Shown in pieces: positions 1 to 7,345 of a DNA stretch of 39,715 nt. The notes under the pieces were generated by a model that made no database searches, was not told the DNA's origin, and worked only from the letters and a program-made list of their open reading frames with translations. The DNA is from Candidatus Omnitrophota bacterium (lineage in GTDB: Bacteria; Omnitrophota; Gorgyraeia; Gygaellales; Profunditerraquicolaceae), in NCBI GenBank assembly GCA_022013085.1, contig JAKLQX010000076.1, forward strand, positions 1 through 39,715, in the 5' to 3' direction. How positions within the stretch are numbered: the first letter of the stretch is position 1; each line of letters starts with the position of its first letter. Both the position numbers and the translations under genes were made by a program.

Positions 1-1
1 G

Positions 2-427
2 GCGCAGTTGTCTGATAACTTAATTAGCCAGTTTAAGGCAAAAGTAGTTATTACCGGGAGTATCTCAGATTTACCGTTAGCCAATCAGATTAAGCAAATG
101 ATGCAACAGAAGCCGTTAGTTGCCTGCGGAGTTTTTAATATAAAGCAGTTAGGCGCCTTGGCAAAATCATCCGATCTATTTATTACAGCTGATACCGGGC
201 CGTTACATATCGCTAATGCTGTGGGTGCGAAAAAGATAATTGCAATTTTCGGCCCGACAGCTAAAGAGATTACCGGGCCGTATCCAGTAACTAATACTGC
301 TATTTTGCAAAAAGATGTGGGATGCATAATACCATGTTATAAAGTGCATTGTCAGGATAACCGGTGTATGAAGGCAGTTACTCCGGATGATGTTTTAACC
401 GAAGCCAAGAAAGTTTTACGCAAATGA
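2..427 (+). CDS. Glycosyltransferase family 9 (heptosyltransferase), C-terminal part, truncated by window edge
   Basis: This is the C-terminal half of an ADP-heptose:LPS heptosyltransferase-type GT9 enzyme, which adds heptose to the LPS inner core at the cytoplasmic face of the inner membrane. The reading frame is open to the window edge, so the N-terminal acceptor-binding domain lies outside. The family's nucleotide-sugar binding motif is visible as DTGPLHIANAVGAKK, followed by IFGPT. The end carries the cysteine-rich tail CIIPCYKVHCQDNRC seen in this family. The next gene starts inside its last codon (ATGA overlap), so the two are translationally coupled. The in-frame TTG at base 8 is not a credible start because homologous sequence continues upstream. 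The family call is solid; the exact acceptor sugar cannot be read from sequence. Confidence 0.88.
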   Translation, partial: AQLSDNLISQFKAKVVITGSISDLPLANQIKQMMQQKPLVACGVFNIKQLGALAKSSDLFITADTGPLHIANAVGAKKIIAIFGPTAKEITGPYPVTNTAILQKDVGCIIPCYKVHCQDNRCMKAVTPDDVLTEAKKVLRK

Positions 428-2442
428 AGATTCTTTTTGTTACCTTAAGCAATATCGGGGATTGTATTTTGACTCTTCCGGTTTTAGACCTATTACGCGT
501 TAAACACCCGCAAGCTAAGATTACTTGTCTTGTGCCAAATCGTCCCAAAGAAATATTTATTAATAATCCGGTTGTAGATTCAGTAATTATTTTTGATAAG
601 CACGCTAAATTAAGGGAGAAGATTAAGTTATTTTTTTCTTTGGGCAAAGAAGGGTTTGACGAAGTTATCGACCTGCGCAATAGTTTTTTCGGTGCTTTCT
701 TGCCGGCTAAGAAAAGGAGTTCGCCGATGCGGCGGATTCCTAAGCAAATTAAACATATGAAGGATAGGCATTTGTTCTGGGCTAATCTTTTGAGCAGTTC
801 TTTAAAACGTAAGGAAGCTCTTTCATTAAATATTTCGGTTTCTGATAAGCAATTTATTCATGGGATATTAAGTGAGAATAAAATTAATTGCGCTAAACTA
901 ATCGCACTATCTCCCGGAGCAAGAAGCCATTCTAAACTCTGGGGTAAGCAGAATTTTAGCCGGCTTTGTACAATGTTTATCCAACAAGGCTGGGAAATTG
1001 TTTTAGTTGGTGATGCAGCAGACAAGTTCATATGCAGCTATATCCAAAAAGATTGCGCGGGGAAGATTTTAGATCTTAGTGGTAAAACTACTATAGGGCA
1101 GCTAGCTGCTTTATTAACCAGCGCGCAGCTTTTGATTACTAATGATAGTGCAGTAATGCATCTGGCAAGTTATTTAAATATCCCGGTGGCAGCGATTTTT
1201 GGCCCTACGGATGAAGTTAAATATGCACCCTGGTCAGAAAAGAGCGTAGTTATTAAGAAAAATATTTTTTGCCGTCCTTGTGAGAAAGCGCAATGTCGTT
1301 TTGGGACGTTGGCATGTTTGACAAGTATAAACCCGGAAGAGGTTTTTAGTCAGGTGAATTTATTATTAACGAATAAATCCGTGTTTGAAAAAAATGATTT
1401 GCAGTATCAAAGGATTCTTATTGTGCGCACTGACCGTATCGGGGATGTGGTCTTATCTACACCGGTAATTAAAGCTTTAAGGCAGAGATATCCTCAAGCA
1501 TATATATCTATGATGGTTGCTCCGTATGCCTTGGAAATTATCGAAGGTAATCCTTATTTGGATGAGGTTATTGTTTATGATAAGGGTGGTTTGCATAAAA
1601 GTTGGCTACGTTCGCTTAAATTTGCCAGCAGGCTTAAGAAAAAGAAGTTTGATTTAGCAGTAATTTTGCATCCGACTAACCGCGTACATCTATTGACTTT
1701 TTTAGCTGGAATTCCTAAGCGTTTAGGGTATAACCGTAAATTAGGTTTTTTGCTTAATGAAAAAAAAGAACATAAAAAACAAGAGGGCCTTAAGCATGAG
1801 GCAGAATATAATCTAGAGTTGCTTAAAGATCTAGGTATCACAGGTAGGCATACTGAACTATATATTCCTATAAAAGCGGAATCAGAAAAGTGGGTTAATG
1901 ATCTTTTCAAAAGTTTTGGGATTAGGCAGAGTGATAAATTATTAGCGATTAACCCCGGGGCAAGTTGTCCTTCTAAGCTTTGGCCGCTAGAACGTTTTGC
2001 TGAAGTTGCCTTAAAGTTAGCCAGGGCGCATAATCTAAAAATATTAGTTTTAGCTGGGCCTAAAGATATGCTTTTAGCAGACAAAATCGCTTTGCGTCAG
2101 GAACTTAAGGGTAAAGTAATAAATCTTGCTGGTAGATCCTCAATAAGTCAGTTAGCCAGCATTCTTAAGAGGTGTGTGTTATTTATCTCTAATGATTCTG
2201 GCCCGGTGCATATTGCTTCTGCGGTAGGCACGCCAGTTATTTCGATTTTTGGCCGTTCCCAGCCAGGACTTAGCCCTAAGCGTTGGGGGCCATTAGGCAA
2301 GCGTGATAGATATTTACATAAAGAGGTAGGTTGTATTCAATGCCTGGCGCATAATTGTCAAAAGGAATTTGCCTGTCTTAAGGCAATCAGCGTTGAGGAT
2401 GTTGTTCTAGCAGCCGAATCGACTTTAAAATGCCTCTGCTAG
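424..2442 (+). CDS. Tandem-fused GT9 heptosyltransferase (two complete domains)
   Basis: The 672-residue product is about twice the usual GT9 length of 330-350 residues. Domain 1 (about residues 1-315) begins with MKILFVTLSNIGDCILTLP and has NDSAVMHLASYLNIP. Domain 2 starts near residue 330 with ILIVRTDRIGDVVLSTP and has NDSGPVHIASAVGTP. Both end in a four-cysteine tail (CRPCEKAQC, CIQCLAHNC). Domain 1 has Ala where the usual DSG motif has Gly. The family transfers heptose from ADP-heptose to the LPS core, so the fusion may add two successive residues; that is inference. The ATG overlaps the preceding GT9 stop codon (ATGA). The last six codons and the TAG stop lie inside the left arm of the structured repeat at 2424-2652. 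A merged pair of separate genes is unlikely because the frame is unbroken. Confidence 0.9.
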   Translation: MKILFVTLSNIGDCILTLPVLDLLRVKHPQAKITCLVPNRPKEIFINNPVVDSVIIFDKHAKLREKIKLFFSLGKEGFDEVIDLRNSFFGAFLPAKKRSSPMRRIPKQIKHMKDRHLFWANLLSSSLKRKEALSLNISVSDKQFIHGILSENKINCAKLIALSPGARSHSKLWGKQNFSRLCTMFIQQGWEIVLVGDAADKFICSYIQKDCAGKILDLSGKTTIGQLAALLTSAQLLITNDSAVMHLASYLNIPVAAIFGPTDEVKYAPWSEKSVVIKKNIFCRPCEKAQCRFGTLACLTSINPEEVFSQVNLLLTNKSVFEKNDLQYQRILIVRTDRIGDVVLSTPVIKALRQRYPQAYISMMVAPYALEIIEGNPYLDEVIVYDKGGLHKSWLRSLKFASRLKKKKFDLAVILHPTNRVHLLTFLAGIPKRLGYNRKLGFLLNEKKEHKKQEGLKHEAEYNLELLKDLGITGRHTELYIPIKAESEKWVNDLFKSFGIRQSDKLLAINPGASCPSKLWPLERFAEVALKLARAHNLKILVLAGPKDMLLADKIALRQELKGKVINLAGRSSISQLASILKRCVLFISNDSGPVHIASAVGTPVISIFGRSQPGLSPKRWGPLGKRDRYLHKEVGCIQCLAHNCQKEFACLKAISVEDVVLAAESTLKCLC

Positions 2443-2652
2443 TTTTCTCACTCAGGTCGATTTTTTAACGCCAATGATCTTTCGCATTTCGGCGGCTGCT
2501 GTACTCGCGCCTCGTGTTCTCACTCGGCGCTCAGACAGCATCGCCGTTCCGAGATTGCCCCGCCTAAGTCGGGGCCTCGGAATTCCCGAAATACTCAAGC
2601 TCCATTGGCTAAAATCGACATTCGCTGCGAAAACCAGCAGAGTCATTTTAAA
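2424..2652. repeat. Structured dispersed repeat, copy 1 (palindromic, terminal inverted repeats)
   Basis: This element of about 229 bp has a near copy in opposite orientation at 39174-39401. Its ends are inverted repeats: TTTAAAATG, CTCTGCTAGTTTTC and GGTCGATTTT on the left pair with AAAATCGAC, GAAAACCAGCAGAG and CATTTTAAA on the right, with a few mismatches. Further in, GCCAATG...ATTTCGG pairs with CCGAAAT...CATTGGC, so each arm is about 70 nt. The centre holds a nested hairpin, TTCCGAG...GCCCCG against CGGGGC CTCGGAA. The left arm contains the last codons and stop of the GT9 gene. It resembles a MITE-like or REP-like element, or a large 3'-UTR stem-loop. No transposase is nearby. Confidence 0.85.
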
Positions 2653-2661
2653 ATAATCTGT

Positions 2662-2689
2662 TTGATTTAACGGTTAATTGTGCTAGAAT
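2662..2689 (+). promoter_or_regulatory. Candidate sigma-70 promoter with extended -10, upstream of the deoxyhypusine-synthase-like gene
   Basis: TTGATT at 2662-2667 and TAGAAT at 2684-2689 are separated by 16 bp, and TGC directly before the -10 makes an extended -10. A transcript would start near 2696, almost at the ATG at 2698, which has no Shine-Dalgarno sequence. If real, this promoter makes a leaderless or nearly leaderless mRNA. It lies just downstream of the structured repeat, a sensible place for a new transcription unit. The match is good but AT-rich DNA gives chance matches. Confidence 0.45.
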
Positions 2690-2697
2690 TATTTCTT

Positions 2698-3627
2698 ATG
2701 ATTAACTTAAAAAAGGTAAAAAGATATTCTATTAAATCGCGCAAAAGCCTGGTAAACAAGGGGGATTTTGCCCAGTTACCTGTTAAGGGTAGAAGTTTTG
2801 CCAGTTTCTTAAGCTCTTTGCCGAATATCTTAAAAGCAAAAGATTTGCAGGCGGTTTCTTCCGATATTGTTAGCGCCCATAAGAAGAAAAAAGGGGTAAT
2901 TTTTATGTGCGGGGCGCATGTAATTAAGTGCGGGCTTAATCCGGTATTAATTGAATTAATTAACAAGAAAGTAATTACTTGTATCTGCTTGAATGGCGCC
3001 GGGATTATCCATGATTTTGAGCTGGCTTTCCAGGGCAAAACTTCTGAAGATGTTGCCGAAAACCTTAAAACCGGAAGATTCGGTATGGGTAAGGAGAGCG
3101 CGGATTTTTTAAATCTTGCTGTTAAAGAAGGCGTAGGAAAAGGTTTTGGATTAGGTTATGCTGTGGCCAGTAAAATAGCTACCTCAGATCTTGCGCATAA
3201 AGATTTAAGCCTGCTTTATAACGCCTATAAAAATAAAATTCCCGTCTGCGTTTTTGTGGGAATTGGTACGGATATTATTCATCAGCATCCTTCTTTTGAT
3301 GCCGCTTCTACAGCGAACGGTTCTTTACGTGATTTTCATATTCTTGTAGATAAAATCTGTGCTTTAAATCAAGGCGGAGTGGTGGCTAATTTTGGTTCAG
3401 CCGTAATGCTGCCGGAAGTCTTTTTGAAAGCGCTTAACCTGGCGCGTAATTTAGGAAATCAAGTTAAGAATTTTACCACTGTTAACTTTGATATGATTTA
3501 TCAGTATCGTGCGGTGCAGAATGTGGTGATCCGGCCGACGCTTTCCGGCGGGGAAGGCTATTATATTATTGGCCACCATGAGATTATGCTTCCTCTTCTA
3601 GCGCAAAGTATAATTGAAAAAATATGA
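2698..3627 (+). CDS. Deoxyhypusine synthase-like conserved protein
   Basis: The 309-residue product resembles the bacterial group of deoxyhypusine-synthase-like proteins, for example GAHVIKCGLNPVLIELI, NGAGIIHDFELAFQGKTSED, GTDIIHQHPSFDAA and NFGSAVMLPEVFLKAL. Classical deoxyhypusine synthase uses NAD and spermidine to modify eIF5A, which bacteria lack, so the substrate here is unknown. I do not assign a reaction. It lies between heptosyltransferases and the heptose kinase gene, so a link to envelope sugar or polyamine metabolism is possible but unproven. I chose ATG 2698 rather than TTG 2680 because TTG 2680 lies upstream of the candidate -10 and homology-like sequence starts after 2698. Neither start has a clear ribosome binding site. 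The TGA stop is immediately followed by the left arm of a stop-to-start palindrome. Confidence 0.7.
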   Translation: MINLKKVKRYSIKSRKSLVNKGDFAQLPVKGRSFASFLSSLPNILKAKDLQAVSSDIVSAHKKKKGVIFMCGAHVIKCGLNPVLIELINKKVITCICLNGAGIIHDFELAFQGKTSEDVAENLKTGRFGMGKESADFLNLAVKEGVGKGFGLGYAVASKIATSDLAHKDLSLLYNAYKNKIPVCVFVGIGTDIIHQHPSFDAASTANGSLRDFHILVDKICALNQGGVVANFGSAVMLPEVFLKALNLARNLGNQVKNFTTVNFDMIYQYRAVQNVVIRPTLSGGEGYYIIGHHEIMLPLLAQSIIEKI

Positions 3628-3706
3628 TCCCCGCACCTTCTCTATATCTAGTTTTCAGAAGGCGTAGGGTTTAAAAAATAATTAATATGGAAGAAGGTGC
3701 GGGGTG
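3625..3706 (+). promoter_or_regulatory. Stop-to-start palindrome hiding the rfaE1 ribosome binding site (copy A)
   Basis: The left arm, CCCCGCACCTTCT (3629-3641), starts one base after the upstream TGA. Its exact reverse complement, AGAAGGTGCGGGG (3692-3704), contains the Shine-Dalgarno-like GAAGG and reaches the first base of the GTG start at 3704. The 13-bp stem would enclose a 50-nt AT-rich loop. The loop shares AAGGCGTAGGGTTT with the copy before dxr (23597-23610). Folded, it would hide the ribosome binding site of rfaE1. A ribosome ending at the TGA could open it; that is inference. Confidence 0.75.
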
Positions 3707-4717
3707 ATAAAGCTTAAACAAATAATTCAAAAGTTTGGGAAAGCGAAGATTCTGGTAGTTGGCGATCTTATTCTTGATGAATATATCTGGGGTTCTGTAG
3801 AGAGAATTTCTCCTGAGGCCCCTGTTCCTGTGCTTTGGGCAAAAAAGCGTACTTTTGTTCCTGGGGGCACGGCTAATGTTGCCAATAATATCCGTTCACT
3901 TGGCGGCGGCGTTACTTTACTTGGCGTAACTGGTAAAGATGCTAACTCTAAAATTCTCTTGAGTGAATTAAAGAAACGTAAGATTAATACTAGCGGTATT
4001 TTTGTTGAGCTAGGCCGGCATACAACAGTTAAAACGCGTATTCTTGCTGGGAGCCAACAAGTGGTAAGAGTGGATTGGGAGCATACTCATGATCTTTCAA
4101 ATGAATTGAATTCAAAAATTTTAAAATATATTGAAAAAAATATTAAGTCATTTGATGCGGTAATTGTCGAGGATTATGGTAAAGGGGTAATTAACGTAGC
4201 GCTCCTGGAGAGGCTTACTACGCTTGCTGCTAAGTACAAAAAGATCCTTACCGTAGATCCTAAAGAGGAAAACTTTCAATATTACCGAGGGGTAACTGCG
4301 ATTACCCCTAACCGTAAAGAGTTGGAAAATGCCATAAAAAACCTTAAGCTAAAAGATACAACTAATAGATTTAGGATAAATACCGATAGGTTATTTACTG
4401 ATAAGGATATTGATTTAGCTGCTCAGCAAATTCTGGCATTTTTAAAATTAGATTCTATTTTAGTTACCCTGGGAGAGCAAGGGATGAAATTGTTTGAGAA
4501 GAATGGCCGCTTAATACATATTCCAACTGTAGCCCAGGAGGTTTTTGATGTTTCTGGGGCAGGGGACACGGTAATTAGCACTTTTACTTTGGCTCTTTGC
4601 GCCGGGGCTTCCAAATTAGAAGCAGCACATATTGCTAATTTTGCCGCAGGCATTGTAGTAGGTAAGCTAGGCACAGCAGTAACAACTATTAAAGAACTTT
4701 TAGAGAGGATAAAATAA
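3704..4717 (+). CDS. rfaE1: D-glycero-beta-D-manno-heptose-7-phosphate kinase (RfaE domain I)
   Basis: This PfkB-family sugar kinase phosphorylates D-glycero-D-manno-heptose 7-phosphate at C1 in the ADP-heptose pathway, in the cytoplasm. It shows the N-terminal VVGDLILDEYIWG (about 18-30), the glycine-rich GGTANVANNIRSLGG (54-68) and the family's GAGD motif (285-288), whose D288 is the catalytic base. At 337 residues it is the kinase domain alone; the nucleotidyltransferase domain of bifunctional HldE is absent and no separate rfaE2 is in the window. The GTG start at 3704 is part of the right arm of a palindrome, with GAAGG six bases upstream. It ends one base before kdsB, in a Kdo/heptose operon. 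PfkB kinases with other substrates are similar, but the context favours heptose. Confidence 0.9.
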   Translation: MIKLKQIIQKFGKAKILVVGDLILDEYIWGSVERISPEAPVPVLWAKKRTFVPGGTANVANNIRSLGGGVTLLGVTGKDANSKILLSELKKRKINTSGIFVELGRHTTVKTRILAGSQQVVRVDWEHTHDLSNELNSKILKYIEKNIKSFDAVIVEDYGKGVINVALLERLTTLAAKYKKILTVDPKEENFQYYRGVTAITPNRKELENAIKNLKLKDTTNRFRINTDRLFTDKDIDLAAQQILAFLKLDSILVTLGEQGMKLFEKNGRLIHIPTVAQEVFDVSGAGDTVISTFTLALCAGASKLEAAHIANFAAGIVVGKLGTAVTTIKELLERIK

Positions 4718-4718
4718 T

Positions 4719-5459
4719 ATGGATGTAATTGGAGTTATTCCGGCACGGTTTTCATCAGTTAGATTTCAGGGGAAGATTTTGGCAGATATCATGGGTAAAC
4801 CCATGTTGCAACATGTGTGGGAGCGCGCTAAGCAATCTCGCATGCTGGATGATTTGATTATTGCTTGTGATAGCGAAATCATATTCAAAGTTGCTACTGA
4901 ATTCGGGGCTAAGGCTGTAATGACTTCTAAAGAACATACCTGTGGTACGGATAGAATAAGTGAGGTGGTTAATCCAATTGACGTAAAAGTTATCATTAAT
5001 ATTCAAGGCGATGAACCGCTTATTCATCCTACAATGATTGATAATGTAGCTCGGGCGCTTCTAGAAGATAAATTGATTAATATGGCAACGCTTATGAAAA
5101 GGATCACTGATCTAGCGCAAGTAACTGACCCGAATGTAGTTAAGGTGGTAGTGGATAAGAATAATTTTGCTTTATATTTTTCACGCTCTCCCATTCCGTA
5201 TCTTGCACCCGATGCGCAAGTAATTGGCGCGGTCTATTATAAGCATATTGGCCTTTATGGGTATACTAAGGATTTTCTTTTTACTTATAAGAATCTTCCA
5301 GTTTCTAATCTTGAGAAAACAGAAAAACTGGAACAACTGCGCGTTTTAGCTGAAGGTTTTAAAATTAAGGTGATTGAGACTAAATTTGATACTGTGGGAG
5401 TAGATACTCCGGATGATTTAGAACGGGCGAAAGAACAACTACAAAAGGAAACAAAATAA
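4719..5459 (+). CDS. kdsB: 3-deoxy-manno-octulosonate cytidylyltransferase (CMP-Kdo synthetase)
   Basis: KdsB activates Kdo with CTP to give CMP-Kdo, the donor for Kdo transfer to lipid A. The 246-residue length is typical. The N-terminal nucleotide-binding signature IGVIPARFSSVRFQGKIL is clear, followed by the KPMLQHVWERA segment, INIQGDEPL near residue 92, YFSRSPIPY and a C-terminal VGVDTPDDLERAKE. The gene begins one base after rfaE1 and its stop codon overlaps the kdsA start (TAATG), so it is tightly coupled in the operon. No frame or residue anomalies are visible. Confidence 0.97.
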   Translation: MDVIGVIPARFSSVRFQGKILADIMGKPMLQHVWERAKQSRMLDDLIIACDSEIIFKVATEFGAKAVMTSKEHTCGTDRISEVVNPIDVKVIINIQGDEPLIHPTMIDNVARALLEDKLINMATLMKRITDLAQVTDPNVVKVVVDKNNFALYFSRSPIPYLAPDAQVIGAVYYKHIGLYGYTKDFLFTYKNLPVSNLEKTEKLEQLRVLAEGFKIKVIETKFDTVGVDTPDDLERAKEQLQKETK

Positions 5460-6271
5460 TGCAGCAGGTTAGTATTAAAAATATTAAGTTTGGGGATAAA
5501 CAGCCGCTTGTGCTTATTGCCGGCCCTTGTGTTATCCAGTCACTGAGTTTTTGTTTGGATACCGCTAAGAAAATTAAGCGTATTGCAGATGATTGTGGTA
5601 TGCCATTTATTTTTAAATCTAGTTTTGATAAAGCTAATCGGCTCTCTATTGATTCTTATCGCGGGCCAGGGTTAATTAAAGGCTTGGCGATTTTAAAATC
5701 AGTAAAACAACAGCTTAAAATTCCTATATTAAGTGATGTGCATTGCGCGAAAGATATGCCTGCGGCTGCCCAAGTCCTGGATATCATCCAAATACCGGCA
5801 TTTTTATGCCGTCAGACAGATTTAATAGTTGCTGCAGCTAAGACGGGTAAAATAGTGAATATTAAAAAAGGGCAGTTTCTCGCTCCTTGGGATATCTTGC
5901 CTATAATTAAGAAAGTTGAGTCAGTAGGGAATAAGCAGATTTTGATTACGGAGAGAGGGGTAAGTTTTGGTTATAATAATCTAGTCACGGATTTTCGTAG
6001 TTTAGGAATTATGCGTGCCCTAGGCTATCCGGTTATTTATGATGCAACCCACAGTGTACAGCTTCCCGGTGGCTCAGGGGATTGTTCCAGCGGTCAGAGT
6101 GAATTTGTAACGGGTTTATCCCGGGCAGCTGTGGCTTTTGGCTGCGATGGTTTATTTCTTGAGGTACACCCTGACCCGGCTCAGGCGCCGTGCGATGGGG
6201 CAAATATGATTAATTTTAAAGAATTGGAAACTCTTTTAAAACAAGTTACAAAGATTAGAAAGGCGTTATGA
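5459..6271 (+). CDS. kdsA: 3-deoxy-8-phosphooctulonate synthase (Kdo-8-phosphate synthase)
   Basis: KdsA condenses phosphoenolpyruvate with arabinose 5-phosphate to Kdo 8-phosphate. The 270-residue TIM-barrel protein shows AGPCVIQS (C24), FKSSFDKANRLS, IKKGQFLAPWD, TERGVSFGYNNLV, DATHSVQLPGG and EVHPDPAQAPCDGAN. Cys24 in the AGPC motif, with the later His and Asp, is typical of the metal-dependent class; the metal-independent enzyme of E. coli has Asn there. The start ATG overlaps the kdsB stop by one base. The TGA stop is directly followed by the left arm of a palindrome that leads into kdsD. Confidence 0.97.
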   Translation: MQQVSIKNIKFGDKQPLVLIAGPCVIQSLSFCLDTAKKIKRIADDCGMPFIFKSSFDKANRLSIDSYRGPGLIKGLAILKSVKQQLKIPILSDVHCAKDMPAAAQVLDIIQIPAFLCRQTDLIVAAAKTGKIVNIKKGQFLAPWDILPIIKKVESVGNKQILITERGVSFGYNNLVTDFRSLGIMRALGYPVIYDATHSVQLPGGSGDCSSGQSEFVTGLSRAAVAFGCDGLFLEVHPDPAQAPCDGANMINFKELETLLKQVTKIRKAL

Positions 6272-6377
6272 ACCCCGCACCTTCTAAATATTCATCTATG
6301 CAAACTAAAAGGTTTAATGAATCCAGCACCTTCTTGAAGGTGCTGGATGAATTAAGTAAGAAAGAAGGTGCGGGGTG
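6269..6377 (+). promoter_or_regulatory. Stop-to-start palindrome before kdsD (copy B), with nested second hairpin
   Basis: The left arm ACCCCGCACCTTCT (6272-6285) follows the kdsA TGA. Its perfect 14-base reverse complement AGAAGGTGCGGGGT (6363-6376) holds the Shine-Dalgarno-like GAAGG and two bases of the GTG start. Between them lies a second perfect hairpin: ATCCAGCACCTTC (6321-6333), a 2-base spacer, and GAAGGTGCTGGAT (6336-6348). This inner arm also carries GAAGG followed by ATG at 6347, which would give only Met-Asn-stop. The outer arms match copy A and the dxr copy. Confidence 0.78.
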
Positions 6378-7343
6378 AAATTAAATGTGATTAAGCGGGC
6401 AAAAGAGGTTTTGGAAATTGAGGCGCAGGCAATTAGGTTGCTTAAAAACCGGGTGGATCATAATTTTTCTAAAGCCGTAGAGTTAATCTTAAAAACTAAA
6501 GGCAGGGTAATTGTTAGCGGGATGGGCAAAACTGGAATTATTGCTCAAAAGTTTTCCGCTACTTTAGCTTCTACTGGTACTCCGAGCCTATTTTTACATA
6601 CGGCAGAGGCGATTCATGGTGATCTCGGAAAAGTTACCAATGATGATATAGTAGTCATCCTTTCTAATAGCGGTAGCACTGAGGAGATGAAGCAACTTCT
6701 ACCTTTACTTAAAAAGATCGGTGTATTGATTATCTCACTTACCGGCAATACGAAATCTGTTTTGGCTAAATACAGTGACGTAGTTTTGGATGTTTCTGTG
6801 AAAAAAGAGGCTTGTATTTTAGGGCTCGCGCCCACTGCTTCAACTACCGCGGCTTTAGCTATGACTGATGCTTTGGCGGTATGCCTCTTAGAGCAAAAAG
6901 GTTTTAAGGAAAAGGATTTTGCTTTTTTCCATCCTGGAGGGGCTATTGGCAGGCGCCTGCTTTTAAAAGTTGAAGATCTTATGCGTAGCGGGAAATTTAA
7001 TCCTATAGTTGGTGAGGAAAAAAAGGTTTCTGAGGTTTTATTAGCGATTACGCGTGCGCGCGCTGGATGCGCTACGATAGTGAATAAACAAGGAAAATTA
7101 AAAGGTATATTTACTGATGGTGATCTGCGTCGTCATCTGGAGAGTGATGAAAATTTACCGAGTAGGCCGATCTCTGAAGTGATGACTTCCAAGCCTACTG
7201 TAGTATATAAAGATATGTTGGCAGCTCAGGCAATGCGTATAATGCAGGATAAGCGCATTGATGAAATTCCAGTGGTGGATAAATTTATGCACCCAGTTGG
7301 TTTATTAGATATTCAGGATCTGCTTAAAGCGGGGTTAGTTTAA
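6375..7343 (+). CDS. kdsD: Arabinose-5-phosphate isomerase (KpsF/KdsD family)
   Basis: KdsD interconverts ribulose 5-phosphate and arabinose 5-phosphate, the substrate for KdsA. The 322-residue protein has the expected order: an N-terminal SIS sugar-isomerase domain (about 35-175) with SGMGKTGIIAQKFSATLAST and ILSNSGSTEEM, the family segment FFHPGGAIGRRLLLKVEDLM, then two CBS domains (about 205-322) ending VVDKFMHPVGLLDIQDLLKAG. The GTG start at 6375 sits at the 3' end of the palindrome's right arm with AGAAGG just upstream, a choice fixed by the conserved N-terminus. It is followed two bases later by kdsC. Position among Kdo genes supports the assignment. Confidence 0.96.
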   Translation: MKLNVIKRAKEVLEIEAQAIRLLKNRVDHNFSKAVELILKTKGRVIVSGMGKTGIIAQKFSATLASTGTPSLFLHTAEAIHGDLGKVTNDDIVVILSNSGSTEEMKQLLPLLKKIGVLIISLTGNTKSVLAKYSDVVLDVSVKKEACILGLAPTASTTAALAMTDALAVCLLEQKGFKEKDFAFFHPGGAIGRRLLLKVEDLMRSGKFNPIVGEEKKVSEVLLAITRARAGCATIVNKQGKLKGIFTDGDLRRHLESDENLPSRPISEVMTSKPTVVYKDMLAAQAMRIMQDKRIDEIPVVDKFMHPVGLLDIQDLLKAGLV

Positions 7344-7345
7344 AT

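Noticed and set aside
2474-2656. A 60-codon reading frame inside repeat copy 1 whose protein is similar to a minus-strand frame in copy 2 (39098-39352)
   Set aside because: The similarity follows from DNA-level identity of the repeat. Differences fall at all codon positions and the sequence is palindromic, so conserved structure explains it better than a small protein. No ribosome binding site is present.
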